Below are positions 1 through 10,060 of a stretch of DNA of 35,179 nucleotides, piece by piece (the first letter of the stretch is position 1; every line of letters starts with the position of its first letter). The DNA comes from Pseudomonadota bacterium. Lineage in GTDB: Bacteria > Myxococcota_A > UBA9042 > GCA-2863065. The position numbers were made by a program, and so were the translations under genes. A model generated the notes under the pieces. It saw nothing but the letters and a program-made list of their open reading frames with translations, searched no databases and was not told where the DNA came from. The stretch lies in the NCBI GenBank assembly GCA_005776585.1, contig SXOX01000207.1:1-35179 (forward strand), given 5' to 3'.

Positions 1-325
1 CGACCAGCGCCTTGCCGATGACGGGCCGCGCGAGCGAGGTCCCGAGCAGGTAGTAGTTCTCGTAGATGGCCTTGCCGCGAATCGCCGGGAAGACGAAGTC
101 GCGGACGAACTCGTCCTTGAGGTCCGCCATCACGAACTTGTCGGCGCCCGTGCGCAGCGCCTTCTCTTCGAGGCCGTCGAGCTCCTCGTCTTGCCCCACG
201 TCGGCGGTCATGGCGATGATCTGAGCGCCCTTGTAGTGCTCTTTCAGCCACGTGAGGATGATGGAGGTGTCCAGCCCGCCCGAGTAGGCGAGGACGATCT
301 TCTTGGCAGACGTAGGATGGCTCAT
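1..325 (-). CDS. argG: Argininosuccinate synthase, N-terminal part (cut by window edge)
   Basis: Joins citrulline and aspartate with ATP to make argininosuccinate in arginine biosynthesis (cytoplasm). The visible 108 residues begin [20 protein letters not shown]. The AYSGGLDTS stretch (residues 13-21) is the PP-loop ATP-binding signature of the family, and [13 protein letters not shown] (about 91-103) is the conserved substrate-site stretch. The gene runs off the left edge, so roughly three quarters is missing. The ATG at 323-325 is chosen because the PP-loop lies at its usual distance from the start. An AGGAGA purine run lies about 12 bases upstream, rather far for an ideal ribosome binding site. 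No other arginine gene is visible. Confidence 0.95.
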   Translation of the reverse strand, partial: MSHPTSAKKIVLAYSGGLDTSIILTWLKEHYKGAQIIAMTADVGQDEELDGLEEKALRTGADKFVMADLKDEFVRDFVFPAIRGKAIYENYYLLGTSLARPVIGKALV

Positions 326-530
326 GACGCGTGAAGTCTCCTGGGTGCGGCCCCGGCCGTCGGGGCGGCGCATCCTATGGCGCCTCCGCCGACGAGGTCA
401 ACGGGAAGTTGGGGCCCCCGACAGCCCATGGGCATTGACCTGGCCACTTGCGCCGCGCGGTGGATCGGCTACGTTCCACAGTCAACCATGAGCAACCGAC
501 CATGAGCAGCGCGCCCCGGGTCTCCGCACG

Positions 531-998
531 ATGACGACCGTGGACAAGAACCGCGAGGGCCTTCTGGAGCGGCGCATCGACCTCATCCCGCCCGGGGACA
601 CCGAGGCGATCCCGGCGTGGGTCGCCTGTCGGTCGCTCGCGCCGGTCGAGGCCGCGCTGGATCGGATGGTCTCGGTGTTGAACGAAGGCGGCTCCGTCGC
701 CCGTCGCTTGCGTGAGGTCCACTCCATTCGCGCCGAAGCGCGCGAGCAGCTGCGCGCTCATGCCACGGTCCTCCCGTTGCTCGACGCCGCGACCGGGAGC
801 CTGCTCGTGCACTTCGTCGAGATGCTGCGCGCGCTCGTCCTCGCGTCGCGCCGACCCCGGGCCGAGCAGCTCGATCTACTGGAGTGCATTGGCGCCCACG
901 CCGTCGGCCTCGCGCCGTGGGATCCGGCGCCGCGCGCTCGTGCGGAGCGCCTCCTCTCCGACATTCGCGCCCGCTTGCTCTCGGCTGAGGGCGCCTAA
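531..998 (+). CDS. Hypothetical small helical protein upstream of DUF503
   Basis: 155 residues, not recognised. The sequence is rich in Ala, Arg, Leu and Glu and looks almost entirely alpha-helical, with no signal peptide, membrane segment or cysteine cluster. The ATG at 531 overlaps the stop of a 10-codon mini-ORF (502-534, ATG...TGA) in another frame. That could couple translation or be chance. It ends 12 bases before the DUF503 gene on the same strand, so the two probably share a transcript. The codon pattern (G/C at third positions) supports real coding on this strand over the overlapping minus-strand frames. Confidence 0.6.
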   Translation: MTTVDKNREGLLERRIDLIPPGDTEAIPAWVACRSLAPVEAALDRMVSVLNEGGSVARRLREVHSIRAEAREQLRAHATVLPLLDAATGSLLVHFVEMLRALVLASRRPRAEQLDLLECIGAHAVGLAPWDPAPRARAERLLSDIRARLLSAEGA

Positions 999-1010
999 GG
1001 AACGAGCGCC

Positions 1011-1301
1011 ATGGTGTACGTCGGCGTCTGTCGCTTCGAGCTCGACCTCGCCGGCAACGACTCGCTCAAGGGCAAGCGCAGCGTCGTCAAGAGCCTCATC
1101 CAGCGCGCCCGCAATCGCTTCAACGTCGCCATGGCCGAGGTCGAGGACAACGACTCGCACTCCGTGGCCGTCATCGGCTTTGCCGTCATCGGCAACGACA
1201 AGTCGTTCGTGAACGGCTGCATCGACAAGATCATCGACTTCGTCGAGGCCGAGGCCGAGGCGCCGCTCGTCGACTTCCAGTTCCAGATTGACCAGTACTG
1301 A
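1011..1301 (+). CDS. DUF503 family protein (YlxP-like)
   Basis: 96 residues. It begins MVYVGVCRFELDLAGNDSLK and continues with KGKRSVVKSLIQRARNRFN, the conserved DUF503 pattern of a beta strand, the 'SLKGKR' turn and a long helix. The length matches the family (about 90-100 residues). Known relatives such as B. subtilis YlxP are small ferredoxin-like-fold proteins often found in the nusA-infB-rbfA translation cluster. Their biochemical role is not established. Here the usual partners are absent and the gene is followed by a convergent gene 36 bases away. Family assignment is firm; function is open. Confidence 0.88.
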   Translation: MVYVGVCRFELDLAGNDSLKGKRSVVKSLIQRARNRFNVAMAEVEDNDSHSVAVIGFAVIGNDKSFVNGCIDKIIDFVEAEAEAPLVDFQFQIDQY

Positions 1302-1337
1302 CGACCCCGACCGGTGCTGCGGTCCCGCTGGGCCGGG

Positions 1338-4511
<3,174 letters not shown>

Positions 4512-4578
4512 GGCCCTCTCGGCCTCCTTCGAGGTCGCGTGCTCGACGCGCCCCACTGGACCATCGGGCTCCGTCGGC

Positions 4579-4596
4579 CGGACTTAACGGACTTAA
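4579..4596. repeat. Tandem 9-bp repeat CGGACTTAA x2 in the divergent promoter region
   Basis: CGGACTTAA occurs twice back to back in the intergenic stretch between the divergent TSP3/OmpA gene (starts 4511, minus) and the outer-membrane gene (starts 4746, plus). A 9-bp tandem spacing, with AT-rich cores in GC-rich surroundings, suits a regulator binding site or a promoter element of the minus-strand gene. No regulator is identified. Confidence 0.4.
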
Positions 4597-4745
4597 GTGA
4601 CACTCAATCCGCGATCGCGCAGGTCGCGAGGATCGTGCGCTGCCCGTGAATACTCGCCGGCAGCCCCCGTCGAACGGGGCATCGAGCGGGGCGTAGCGCG
4701 CGGAGCACTGAGCTCGTGGCTAGCCAAGCCCCCGCAGGAGCCGTC

Positions 4746-5642
4746 ATGAACAACGAGAACCGTCTGTGTGGAGAGCAGCTCGCGTCGGTCCGAAGCTTCG
4801 GCCCGGCCGCGATCGTGGCTGCCATCGTGGCTGCCACCGTGCCTATGATCGCTGCCATCGCGCCATCGCTCGCGCAGGCCCAGCACCCGCCCGTGTACTA
4901 TCCGGTGCACCGTGGTTACTATCGACAGCGCGTCGTCGTCGTTCCACCGCCTCCGCCGGTCTACATCCAGCCGCAGCCGGTACGCGTCTACGCGCCTCCT
5001 CCTGCGCCGGTCTACGTCCCTGCGCCCGCCCCCGTCGTCATGCAGCCTGCCTCGACCTGGCGGCGTCACGACACCCTCGGCGTCTCGGTCCGGGTGTCGG
5101 GGACCGGCCTCTCGGGCCACAAGCTCTCGCTCGAGGACATCGAGAACCCGGGCATGTGGGGCCTCGGTCTGGCGTTTCGTAGCCGCGTGTCGCCGCACTG
5201 GGGCATCGAGCTCTCCGCGGACTACCTGCGCGGGCAGAACAGCGAACGCGGCTTCGTCCAGCAAACCATCCCCGTCATGCTGTCCGCGCTCGTCTTCATC
5301 TTCGAGGACTCGGCCATCAACCCCTACGGCCTCTTCGGCGTCGGGGTGGACTTCACGAAGCTCAGCTACCAGGACGGCGCCTTCACCCACTCGCTGCTCG
5401 AGGTCGCCGGTGCGCTCGGCTTCGGCGTCCAGGTCAAGTTCGGGCAGCACTTCGCCATCCACGCCGACCTGCGCTTCCTCACCGTCTGGAACAACATCGG
5501 CAACATCACCGAGATCAACAACAAGTGCATCTCGGCCATGGGCGGAAACGCCGCCTACTGCAGCGGGTTGAACTCCGTGAAATCCGAGGACAAGTTCAAC
5601 CTCGGTGCCCAGTTCCAGGCCGGCGCGACCTACTACTTCTAA
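4746..5642 (+). CDS. Small outer-membrane beta-barrel protein
   Basis: 298 residues, starting MNNENRLCGEQ at the ATG at 4746, with GGAG eight bases upstream; an in-frame ATG at 4716 lacks a comparable ribosome site. A hydrophobic, signal-like segment (IVAAIVAATVPMIAAIAPSLAQAQ) leads into a Pro/Tyr/Val-rich linker (repeats such as PPPPPVYIQPQPVRVY and PAPAPVV). The C-terminal ~200 residues have alternating beta-strand patterning (SVRVSGTGLSG, WGIELSADYLRG, LLEVAGALGFGVQVKFG) and end in ...GATYYF, the aromatic C-terminal residue recognised by the BAM insertion machinery. A porin-like or OmpW-like structural role is likely, but the substrate is unknown. It has its own transcript, being divergent from the TSP3 gene. 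Confidence 0.8.
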   Translation: MNNENRLCGEQLASVRSFGPAAIVAAIVAATVPMIAAIAPSLAQAQHPPVYYPVHRGYYRQRVVVVPPPPPVYIQPQPVRVYAPPPAPVYVPAPAPVVMQPASTWRRHDTLGVSVRVSGTGLSGHKLSLEDIENPGMWGLGLAFRSRVSPHWGIELSADYLRGQNSERGFVQQTIPVMLSALVFIFEDSAINPYGLFGVGVDFTKLSYQDGAFTHSLLEVAGALGFGVQVKFGQHFAIHADLRFLTVWNNIGNITEINNKCISAMGGNAAYCSGLNSVKSEDKFNLGAQFQAGATYYF

Positions 5643-5656
5643 GCTCCCTCCAGGCT

Positions 5657-5671
5657 GTTCAGGTTCTGAAC
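5657..5671. promoter_or_regulatory. Upstream inverted repeat 1 (putative enhancer-binding-protein site)
   Basis: GTTCAGGTTCTGAAC is a perfect 6-3-6 inverted repeat. A near-identical copy lies exactly 100 bp downstream (5757). Its centre is about 180 bp upstream of the predicted sigma-54 start at ~5843, a normal distance for an activator of the NtrC class. It also lies just 15 bp after the OMP stop codon, so a role in RNA 3' end formation is an alternative, although no U-run follows. Confidence 0.5.
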
Positions 5672-5756
5672 GGCCATGTCTCGCCCCTGGACACCCCCCT
5701 AACTTCAAGTGATGTCCGGCGCTTGGAACCACGACACCCAGGCCGTGGAGAGCCGT

Positions 5757-5771
5757 GTTCAGTTTCTAAAC
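5757..5771. promoter_or_regulatory. Upstream inverted repeat 2 (putative enhancer-binding-protein site)
   Basis: GTTCAGTTTCTAAAC differs from the first copy at only two positions and keeps most of its dyad (TGTTCAGTTTCTAAACA with an outer T-A pair). It is centred about 80 bp upstream of the predicted sigma-54 transcription start. Together with copy 1 it looks like a paired upstream activating sequence. Confidence 0.5.
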
Positions 5772-5798
5772 AGCCCTTGATCCGTCCAGTTCTAATTA

Positions 5799-5811
5799 TT
5801 TCAATAAGTTC
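5799..5811 (+). promoter_or_regulatory. IHF-like site between activator repeats and sigma-54 promoter
   Basis: TTTCAATAAGTTC matches the IHF consensus (WATCAANNNNTTR) at most positions, with two mismatches. It sits in the only AT-rich island of the region (TTCTAATTATTTCAATAAG). An IHF bend between enhancer sites and a -24/-12 promoter is standard sigma-54 architecture. Confidence 0.4.
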
Positions 5812-5815
5812 CGTC

Positions 5816-5834
5816 TTGGCACGGGGCCTGCTTA
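5816..5834 (+). promoter_or_regulatory. Sigma-54 (-24/-12) promoter
   Basis: TTGGCACGGGGCCTGCTTA matches the sigma-54 consensus TGGCACG-N4-TTGCW with one change. The invariant GG (5818-5819) and GC (5830-5831) are separated by exactly 10 bases. Predicted start is ~5843. No protein-coding gene begins within 1 kb downstream; the promoter points into the structured RNA region. Confidence 0.75.
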
Positions 5835-5842
5835 GGGTTTCT

Positions 5843-6830
5843 CACGAAGGCGCTGCTGGAAACGGCAGTGCGGGCCAAGGGCCGAAACTCACACCGCGAC
5901 TTCCTGGAAACGGGAAGCCCTCCGGTCGAGAAGGCCAAGAAGGCTGAGGTGGCCAGCGCTCGCGAAAGCGAGAGATGCTAGGTGCCTGACCTGCAATACG
6001 CCGAAGGTCCACTTCTCGCATGGCTCGTCCAGTCGAGAAGGGAAGGCCATGGGTGGATCGCTTCCTGAAGGGGAAGCGACGGTCGGTGCGCCGGAACGCC
6101 ATGAGAGCCAGAAACGCCCAGGAGAGCAACGGCGACGGACTCGGCTGAAACATGTCGGAGCCGGTCGTGCGGCTCGACGCGGTACGCAAACCCCTGAGGC
6201 CGACGCCAGACCACTCTTCGGAGTGACTTGGCCAACGGCGAGAGGGGCTCACCGGATGACGAATCCGGCAGAGTTCCGCATCGGGAGCAACGCTCTGAAG
6301 GGAACGAACCCCATGAGCGAGAGCGGCATGAAACAAGGCCGCAGGGTTTGACGGGGAGAAAGCCCACGAAGGTCTGAGAAAGGCCATGGTGGGATGGCGT
6401 TGGAGTGGAATCCAACGAGCCGATCCGTTGAGCTTGGGTCGCTGTAGGGGCGGAGAACCTCATGGGAGGAGTTCGCTACGGACGTCCGATTCGTCGGGTG
6501 CGTCACGAGTGAACGGCGCCGACCAAGGTCTCTGAAGAGGGTCCAAAGCTCGTGAGAGACGCTTCCAGCTTTCGAAAGATCGCTGGAGGCAACGCGATTC
6601 CGGAAGACCTCGAAGGCAGCCTGCGGGCAACGCCAGGGAGGGACCGGGGAACCGAATAGCCGGTACGGATCGCGCGACGTCTCTGTGGAGCAGGATGACC
6701 TCATGAGAGGCAGCGCGTCGTGGAAACACGATGCGTGACTTGACGGTGGCTCGATACTCCGCAGAGGGCGTTGGCGCGCACTACCGGGACTAGCGGCGCT
6801 CTTCGCATTTAAGCTCCCGGATCGAGCCTC
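5843..6830 (+). ncRNA. Candidate large structured noncoding RNA (~1 kb, class unknown)
   Basis: No frame here has the codon pattern of the neighbours, and the sequence is purine-rich on the plus strand. It is dense in strong hairpins. GAAA-capped: 5850-5871 (9 bp), 5900-5917 (7 bp), 5959-5972 (5 bp plus an outer 4 bp), 6714-6735 (9 bp). UUCG-capped: 6212-6225 and 6486-6497. Others: 6012-6040, 6058-6079, 6158-6175, 6252-6268, 6269-6297 (nested), 6323-6342, 6363-6393 (CCCAC/GUGGG enclosing GGUCU/AGGCC), 6399-6416, 6455-6474, 6561-6590. A terminal helix pairs GGCUCGAU (6748-6755) with AUCGAGCC (6820-6827), enclosing CCGGGA/UCCCGG. UCACG (5842-5846) can pair with CGUGA (6734-6738), joining the ends. 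Ends are inferred. It has the size and look of large ornate RNAs such as GOLLD, ROOL or OLE, but I recognise no class signature. I see no group II intron domain V, reverse transcriptase or endonuclease. Confidence 0.7.
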
Positions 6831-6862
6831 CACACGGCCTTTGCGTCGCACGCTTTGGGCGT

Positions 6863-6892
6863 TTGACACCGCGCGAGGCGCGTGCCTATTCT
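6863..6892 (+). promoter_or_regulatory. Sigma-70-like promoter, probably giving a leaderless mRNA
   Basis: TTGACA (6863-6868), 18-base spacer, TATTCT (6887-6892), then only 8 bases to the ATG at 6901. Transcription would start at or within a base or two of the start codon, and no ribosome binding site is present. Confidence 0.6.
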
Positions 6893-6900
6893 CCGCCCCC

Positions 6901-8622
6901 ATGCGTCGACCCCCGGCCACGTCCGAAGTTCTCGTCGTGGGCCTCTTCGCAGGCCTGGTCGCCGCTTTTTCGCTCTCTGGCCGCGCCTACGCCGACGAGC
7001 CGCCGCCGACCACGGACGAGCTCGTGACCCCGAGCAACGTCATGACCTTCAAGCAGTCCGGTTACCTCCGGCTGCGCGGGGACTACATCCTCCGCCCAGA
7101 CCTGGGCGTCGGCGTCGGGGGCTTCGCGTCCCGGGCCCGACTCCTCAAGGGCAACGCCCTGCTGGCGGACGAGACGACCGACGTCACCTCCGGCAACATG
7201 CGCTTTCGGTGGAGCCCAGAGCTCACGATCGGCCAGCGCGTGCGCATCGGCATGACCATCGACGTCTTCGACAACCTCGTGCTCGGCAGTACGCCGGACT
7301 TCTCTCCCGGGCGGGCCGACGCCCCGTTTCCCGCATGGAGCGACGGGCAAGCCCCCGGGGACACGGGGTTCGGCTTCTCGGACTTCATCCGCATCAAGGC
7401 GCTCTGGGGCGAGTGGGACGTCGTTCACGCGCTGGTCCTGCGCGGCGGCCGCATGCCGGATCACTGGGGCCTGGGCATGCTTCACCACGGCGGCGAGTGT
7501 GTCGACTGCGACTTCGGCGACAGCGTCGATCGCGTCTCTGCGCTCGCCCGCGCGTTTGGCTTCACGTCGCTCTGGTTCTTCGACTTCCCGAGCGAGGGCA
7601 CCATCGCCCGCAAGCCGGCCGATCCGTTCGGACCGGGGACCGACGCCACCCAGTTGGATGACGTGATCCGTTGGGGGTTCACCTTTGGCCAGCAGCCCTA
7701 TGATGCCAACGATCTCGCCGCGCGGGCCAAGAAGCTCGCGACCGGCAAGGTGGTCGTGGATTGGGGCTTCCGCAACACGTTCATCAGCCAGAAGTTGTCC
7801 TCCGATCCCGGGCTCGCCAAGACCGACCGCTGTAAGGCGCTTGCCACGACCGCGGCGACCTTGGACCCGGCTCCGGTCGCCGTCGAGCCCGAGTTCGACT
7901 GCACGCAGCTGCAGCGTCGTGAGTCCGACCTCTGGATCGGCGACGCGTGGGTCAAGGTCGAGTGGCGGCCCAAGTACAACCTCGGCGTGCGCATCGAGCT
8001 GGAGCTGGCCGCTGAGGTCGGCAAGACGCTCTTCACCCAGAACCTCACCGACACGGACTCCAAGAAGGACTTCGTCGCCTTCGGCGGCGTGCTTCAGGCG
8101 GAGGTCAAGCACGACAAGATGGCGTACTTGTTCGAGTTCGGCTTCGCGACCTCCGACGAGATCGCCATGGGCCCCAACGCGCAGCCGTGGCACTCGGTCA
8201 ACGACGGGAACTACGCCGCCGACGCGCGCCGTCGCGCGAATGGCACGGTCAGTCAGTTCCTGTTCAATCGCGACTACCGGGTGGACCTGCTGTTGTTCCG
8301 TCAGGTCATCGGCACGGTCGCCGGAGCCATCTACTTGAAGCCGACCGTGCGCGGCGCGCTCATCCAAGGAAGCGACGCGGAGCTCGGGCTCGAGGGCAGC
8401 CTGCTGTACGGACATGCGCTCGATGCGCAGTCCACTCCGGGTCAGGCGGCGCCGCTCGGCCTCGAGGCGGATCTCAAGCTCTACTACGACATGAAAGAGG
8501 GGGCACGCGCCGACCTGGAGATGGGTCTGCTCGTGCCGTTCGACGGGTTGCGCAACGGACCCGGCGGACCCAAGCCGGACGTGGCCTTCACGATTCGCGG
8601 CCGGCTACTGCTGCGCTTCTAG
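6901..8622 (+). CDS. Outer-membrane beta-barrel protein, TIGR04551-like
   Basis: 573 residues from the ATG at 6901. An in-frame ATG-less extension to 6841 is rejected because it overlaps the promoter. Signal peptide: VLVVGLFAGLVAAFSLSGRAYA, then DEPPPTTDE. The mature part is beta-rich, with repeated short strands of alternating hydrophobic residues (GYLRLRGDYILRPDLGVG, RVRIGMTIDVFDNLVLG) and ends FTIRGRLLLRF with a terminal Phe, the usual signal for outer-membrane insertion. It has two Cys close together (GGECVDCDFGD). The pattern and length resemble TIGR04551, a family I know as restricted to Myxococcota and of unknown function; that match is from memory. A 145-residue gene follows 22 bases downstream and is probably cotranscribed. 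Substrate or role unknown. Confidence 0.75.
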   Translation: MRRPPATSEVLVVGLFAGLVAAFSLSGRAYADEPPPTTDELVTPSNVMTFKQSGYLRLRGDYILRPDLGVGVGGFASRARLLKGNALLADETTDVTSGNMRFRWSPELTIGQRVRIGMTIDVFDNLVLGSTPDFSPGRADAPFPAWSDGQAPGDTGFGFSDFIRIKALWGEWDVVHALVLRGGRMPDHWGLGMLHHGGECVDCDFGDSVDRVSALARAFGFTSLWFFDFPSEGTIARKPADPFGPGTDATQLDDVIRWGFTFGQQPYDANDLAARAKKLATGKVVVDWGFRNTFISQKLSSDPGLAKTDRCKALATTAATLDPAPVAVEPEFDCTQLQRRESDLWIGDAWVKVEWRPKYNLGVRIELELAAEVGKTLFTQNLTDTDSKKDFVAFGGVLQAEVKHDKMAYLFEFGFATSDEIAMGPNAQPWHSVNDGNYAADARRRANGTVSQFLFNRDYRVDLLLFRQVIGTVAGAIYLKPTVRGALIQGSDAELGLEGSLLYGHALDAQSTPGQAAPLGLEADLKLYYDMKEGARADLEMGLLVPFDGLRNGPGGPKPDVAFTIRGRLLLRF

Positions 8623-8644
8623 CGTCAGCGCACAGGGAGGATGA

Positions 8645-9082
8645 ATGTCTCAAGAGTTTCGCGGGTTTTCACCGATCGATCCCGTCCCGGCCGATCTCTA
8701 CGACCTTCGCCGTCTCCAAGACGAGCTCGGCCGCTTCTCCTCCGCCGTGCTCCTGCGGCTCGGCTCCCGCGTGGCCGTACCGCGATGGAACTCGAGCTGG
8801 GATGGTCGCGGTGGGCGCGACTACTTCTTCGACAACTTCGAGTTCCACGTGCGCGGTCGGCCCGATCCGCTGTTTCTGGGCTTCTTTCATTATCGCCGTC
8901 CCGATCATCTCGTCGGAAGCAGCTTCCAGGTGTGGGAGCGCGAGATCGACGACCGGCCCATCATGATGATCCCGCTCAGCAAGATCATCGCGGACGTCAA
9001 CGTTGCCAACCAGCAGGGGCAGCTCTCGCGCTACCTGGACGACCTGGCCGGCGAGCTGCGCCGCGAGCTCGGGCTCAACTGA
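8645..9082 (+). CDS. Hypothetical protein, cotranscribed with the outer-membrane gene
   Basis: 145 residues, not recognised. The ATG at 8645 is preceded by AGGGAGG at the ideal distance; an overlapping ATG at 8641 is in another frame. The N-terminal helical part (DLRRLQDELGRFSSAVLLRLG) is followed by a Trp/Phe/Tyr-rich central region (VPRWNSSWDGRGGRDYFFDN, FFHYRRPDHLVG) and a charged C-terminal helix ending RRELGLN. No signal peptide or membrane helix. It lies 22 bases after the TIGR04551-like gene. Confidence 0.75.
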   Translation: MSQEFRGFSPIDPVPADLYDLRRLQDELGRFSSAVLLRLGSRVAVPRWNSSWDGRGGRDYFFDNFEFHVRGRPDPLFLGFFHYRRPDHLVGSSFQVWEREIDDRPIMMIPLSKIIADVNVANQQGQLSRYLDDLAGELRRELGLN

Positions 9083-9118
9083 CGCGGCGGACGGCGCGCG
9101 CGGACTCGCACGACGGCC

Positions 9119-9147
9119 TTGACCGGCCTCGCGCGGTCACGTAAAAC
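9119..9147 (+). promoter_or_regulatory. Strong sigma-70-like promoter for the infC copy
   Basis: TTGACC (9119-9124), 17-base spacer, TAAAAC (9142-9147). Start expected near 9154, giving a leader of about 138 bases before the infC ATG at 9292. Confidence 0.6.
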
Positions 9148-9223
9148 CGCCCCGCCGAACCTTGCGCGGTGGCGACGTCGGCGGCGATGACGCCCACTCC
9201 GTCGAGCCACTGCGCAGTCCGTT

Positions 9224-9240
9224 CGGGGGACGCTCCCCCG
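9224..9240 (+). promoter_or_regulatory. Hairpin in the infC leader
   Basis: CGGGGGA-CGC-UCCCCCG forms a perfect 7-bp stem with a 3-base loop, about 50 bases upstream of the infC start. No U-run follows, so it is not a terminator. A role in translational control of the leader is possible, since IF3 autoregulates in other bacteria. Confidence 0.45.
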
Positions 9241-9291
9241 GCGAGACCGGCCTGACCCTGAATCGAGAGAAGGTGACCCACGCGACCCCCG

Positions 9292-10002
9292 ATGCCCAAT
9301 GTGCCGCCTAGCCCGGAGCGGCGCCACCGAGTCAACGAGCAGATTCGCATCTCGCAGATCCGCGTCATTGCCGACAATGGCGACCAGCTCGGGATCATCA
9401 CCCCGCAGGAAGCGCTCCAGATCGCGCGCTAAAAGAACCTCGACCTCGTCGAGGTCGCGCCCGACGCGAGACCGCCCGTCTGCAAGATCAGGGACTACGG
9501 CAAGTTCCTCTACCAAGAGGCCAAGCGGACCAAGTCCAAGCCGGCCGGCGAGGTCAAGACGATCACGCTGCGTCCCAAGACCGGCGATCACGACCTCGAG
9601 ACCAAGCTCAAGCAAGCCCGCGAGTTCATCCATCGGGGTGACAAGGTCCGATTCCAGATGCGCATGCGTGGCCGCGAGAACGCGCGCCCGGAGATGTGGA
9701 TCCGTCTGCTCGACGGCATCATCGCGCGCTTGACGGACGTCGGGACCATCACGCAGACCCCGCGCGTCGACGGCAAGGGCATCACGGCGCAGGTCGATCC
9801 CGGGGCGACCAAGGGACGCGCGGTGCTCAAGCCCACGGCACCCGAGCCACCGGAGCAACGTCCACCCTCGGGACCGCAGGTCACCACACGGCGGATGGAG
9901 CGTCCTCCGGAGGGAGCCGCACCGCCCGCAGTGGATCCCGCGCGGCGTCCACCGCCTCCGTCAGGCGCACCTGCGCCTGCACGCGGGCCGGGGCCGCGCT
10001 AG
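9292..10002 (+). pseudogene. infC: Translation initiation factor IF-3 interrupted by one in-frame stop (TAA at 9430-9432)
   Basis: Reading through the stop gives 236 residues matching IF-3 from end to end. N-domain: RHRVNEQIRISQIRVIADNG, ITPQEALQIAR-stop-KNLDLVEVAP. Linker and C-domain: PPVCKIRDYGKFLYQEAKR, VKTITLRPKTGDHDLETK, KVRFQMRMRGRENARPEM. The stop falls exactly where IF-3 proteins have Glu (consensus like AREKNLDLVEVAP), so one G-to-T change (GAA to TAA) explains it. A ~55-residue Pro/Arg-rich C-terminal tail follows; Myxococcus xanthus IF3 (DsgA) also has a long C-terminal extension that is needed for development. The usual partners rpmI and rplT are absent. It may be a decaying paralogue, a sequencing error, or a split gene giving a 46-residue N-peptide plus a reinitiated C-domain. 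A promoter and leader are still present. Confidence 0.85.
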
Positions 10003-10060
10003 CAGCATCTCGAGGGCGTCGCGTGGCTCGGGCCCCGACGCTCCCAGCGCGAGGACCTGG

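Noticed and set aside
5843-6830. Group II intron or retron
   Set aside because: No domain-V-like hairpin with a 2-base bulge near the 3' end, no reverse transcriptase, and no host gene interrupted. The hairpin at 5955-5979 (AGC, GAAA loop, 3-base bulge) is at the wrong end.
5842-6920. Antisense and sense ORFs of 80-223 codons within the structured RNA region
   Set aside because: They have no ribosome sites and no G/C-third codon bias like the neighbours, are Ser/Pro/Arg-rich, and overlap in several frames. They are best explained as by-products of the paired RNA sequence.
9430-9432. Recoding of TAA as an amino acid in infC
   Set aside because: TAA is not the selenocysteine (TGA) or pyrrolysine (TAG) codon, no recoding element is apparent, and other genes here use TAA as a normal stop (e.g. 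5640-5642).
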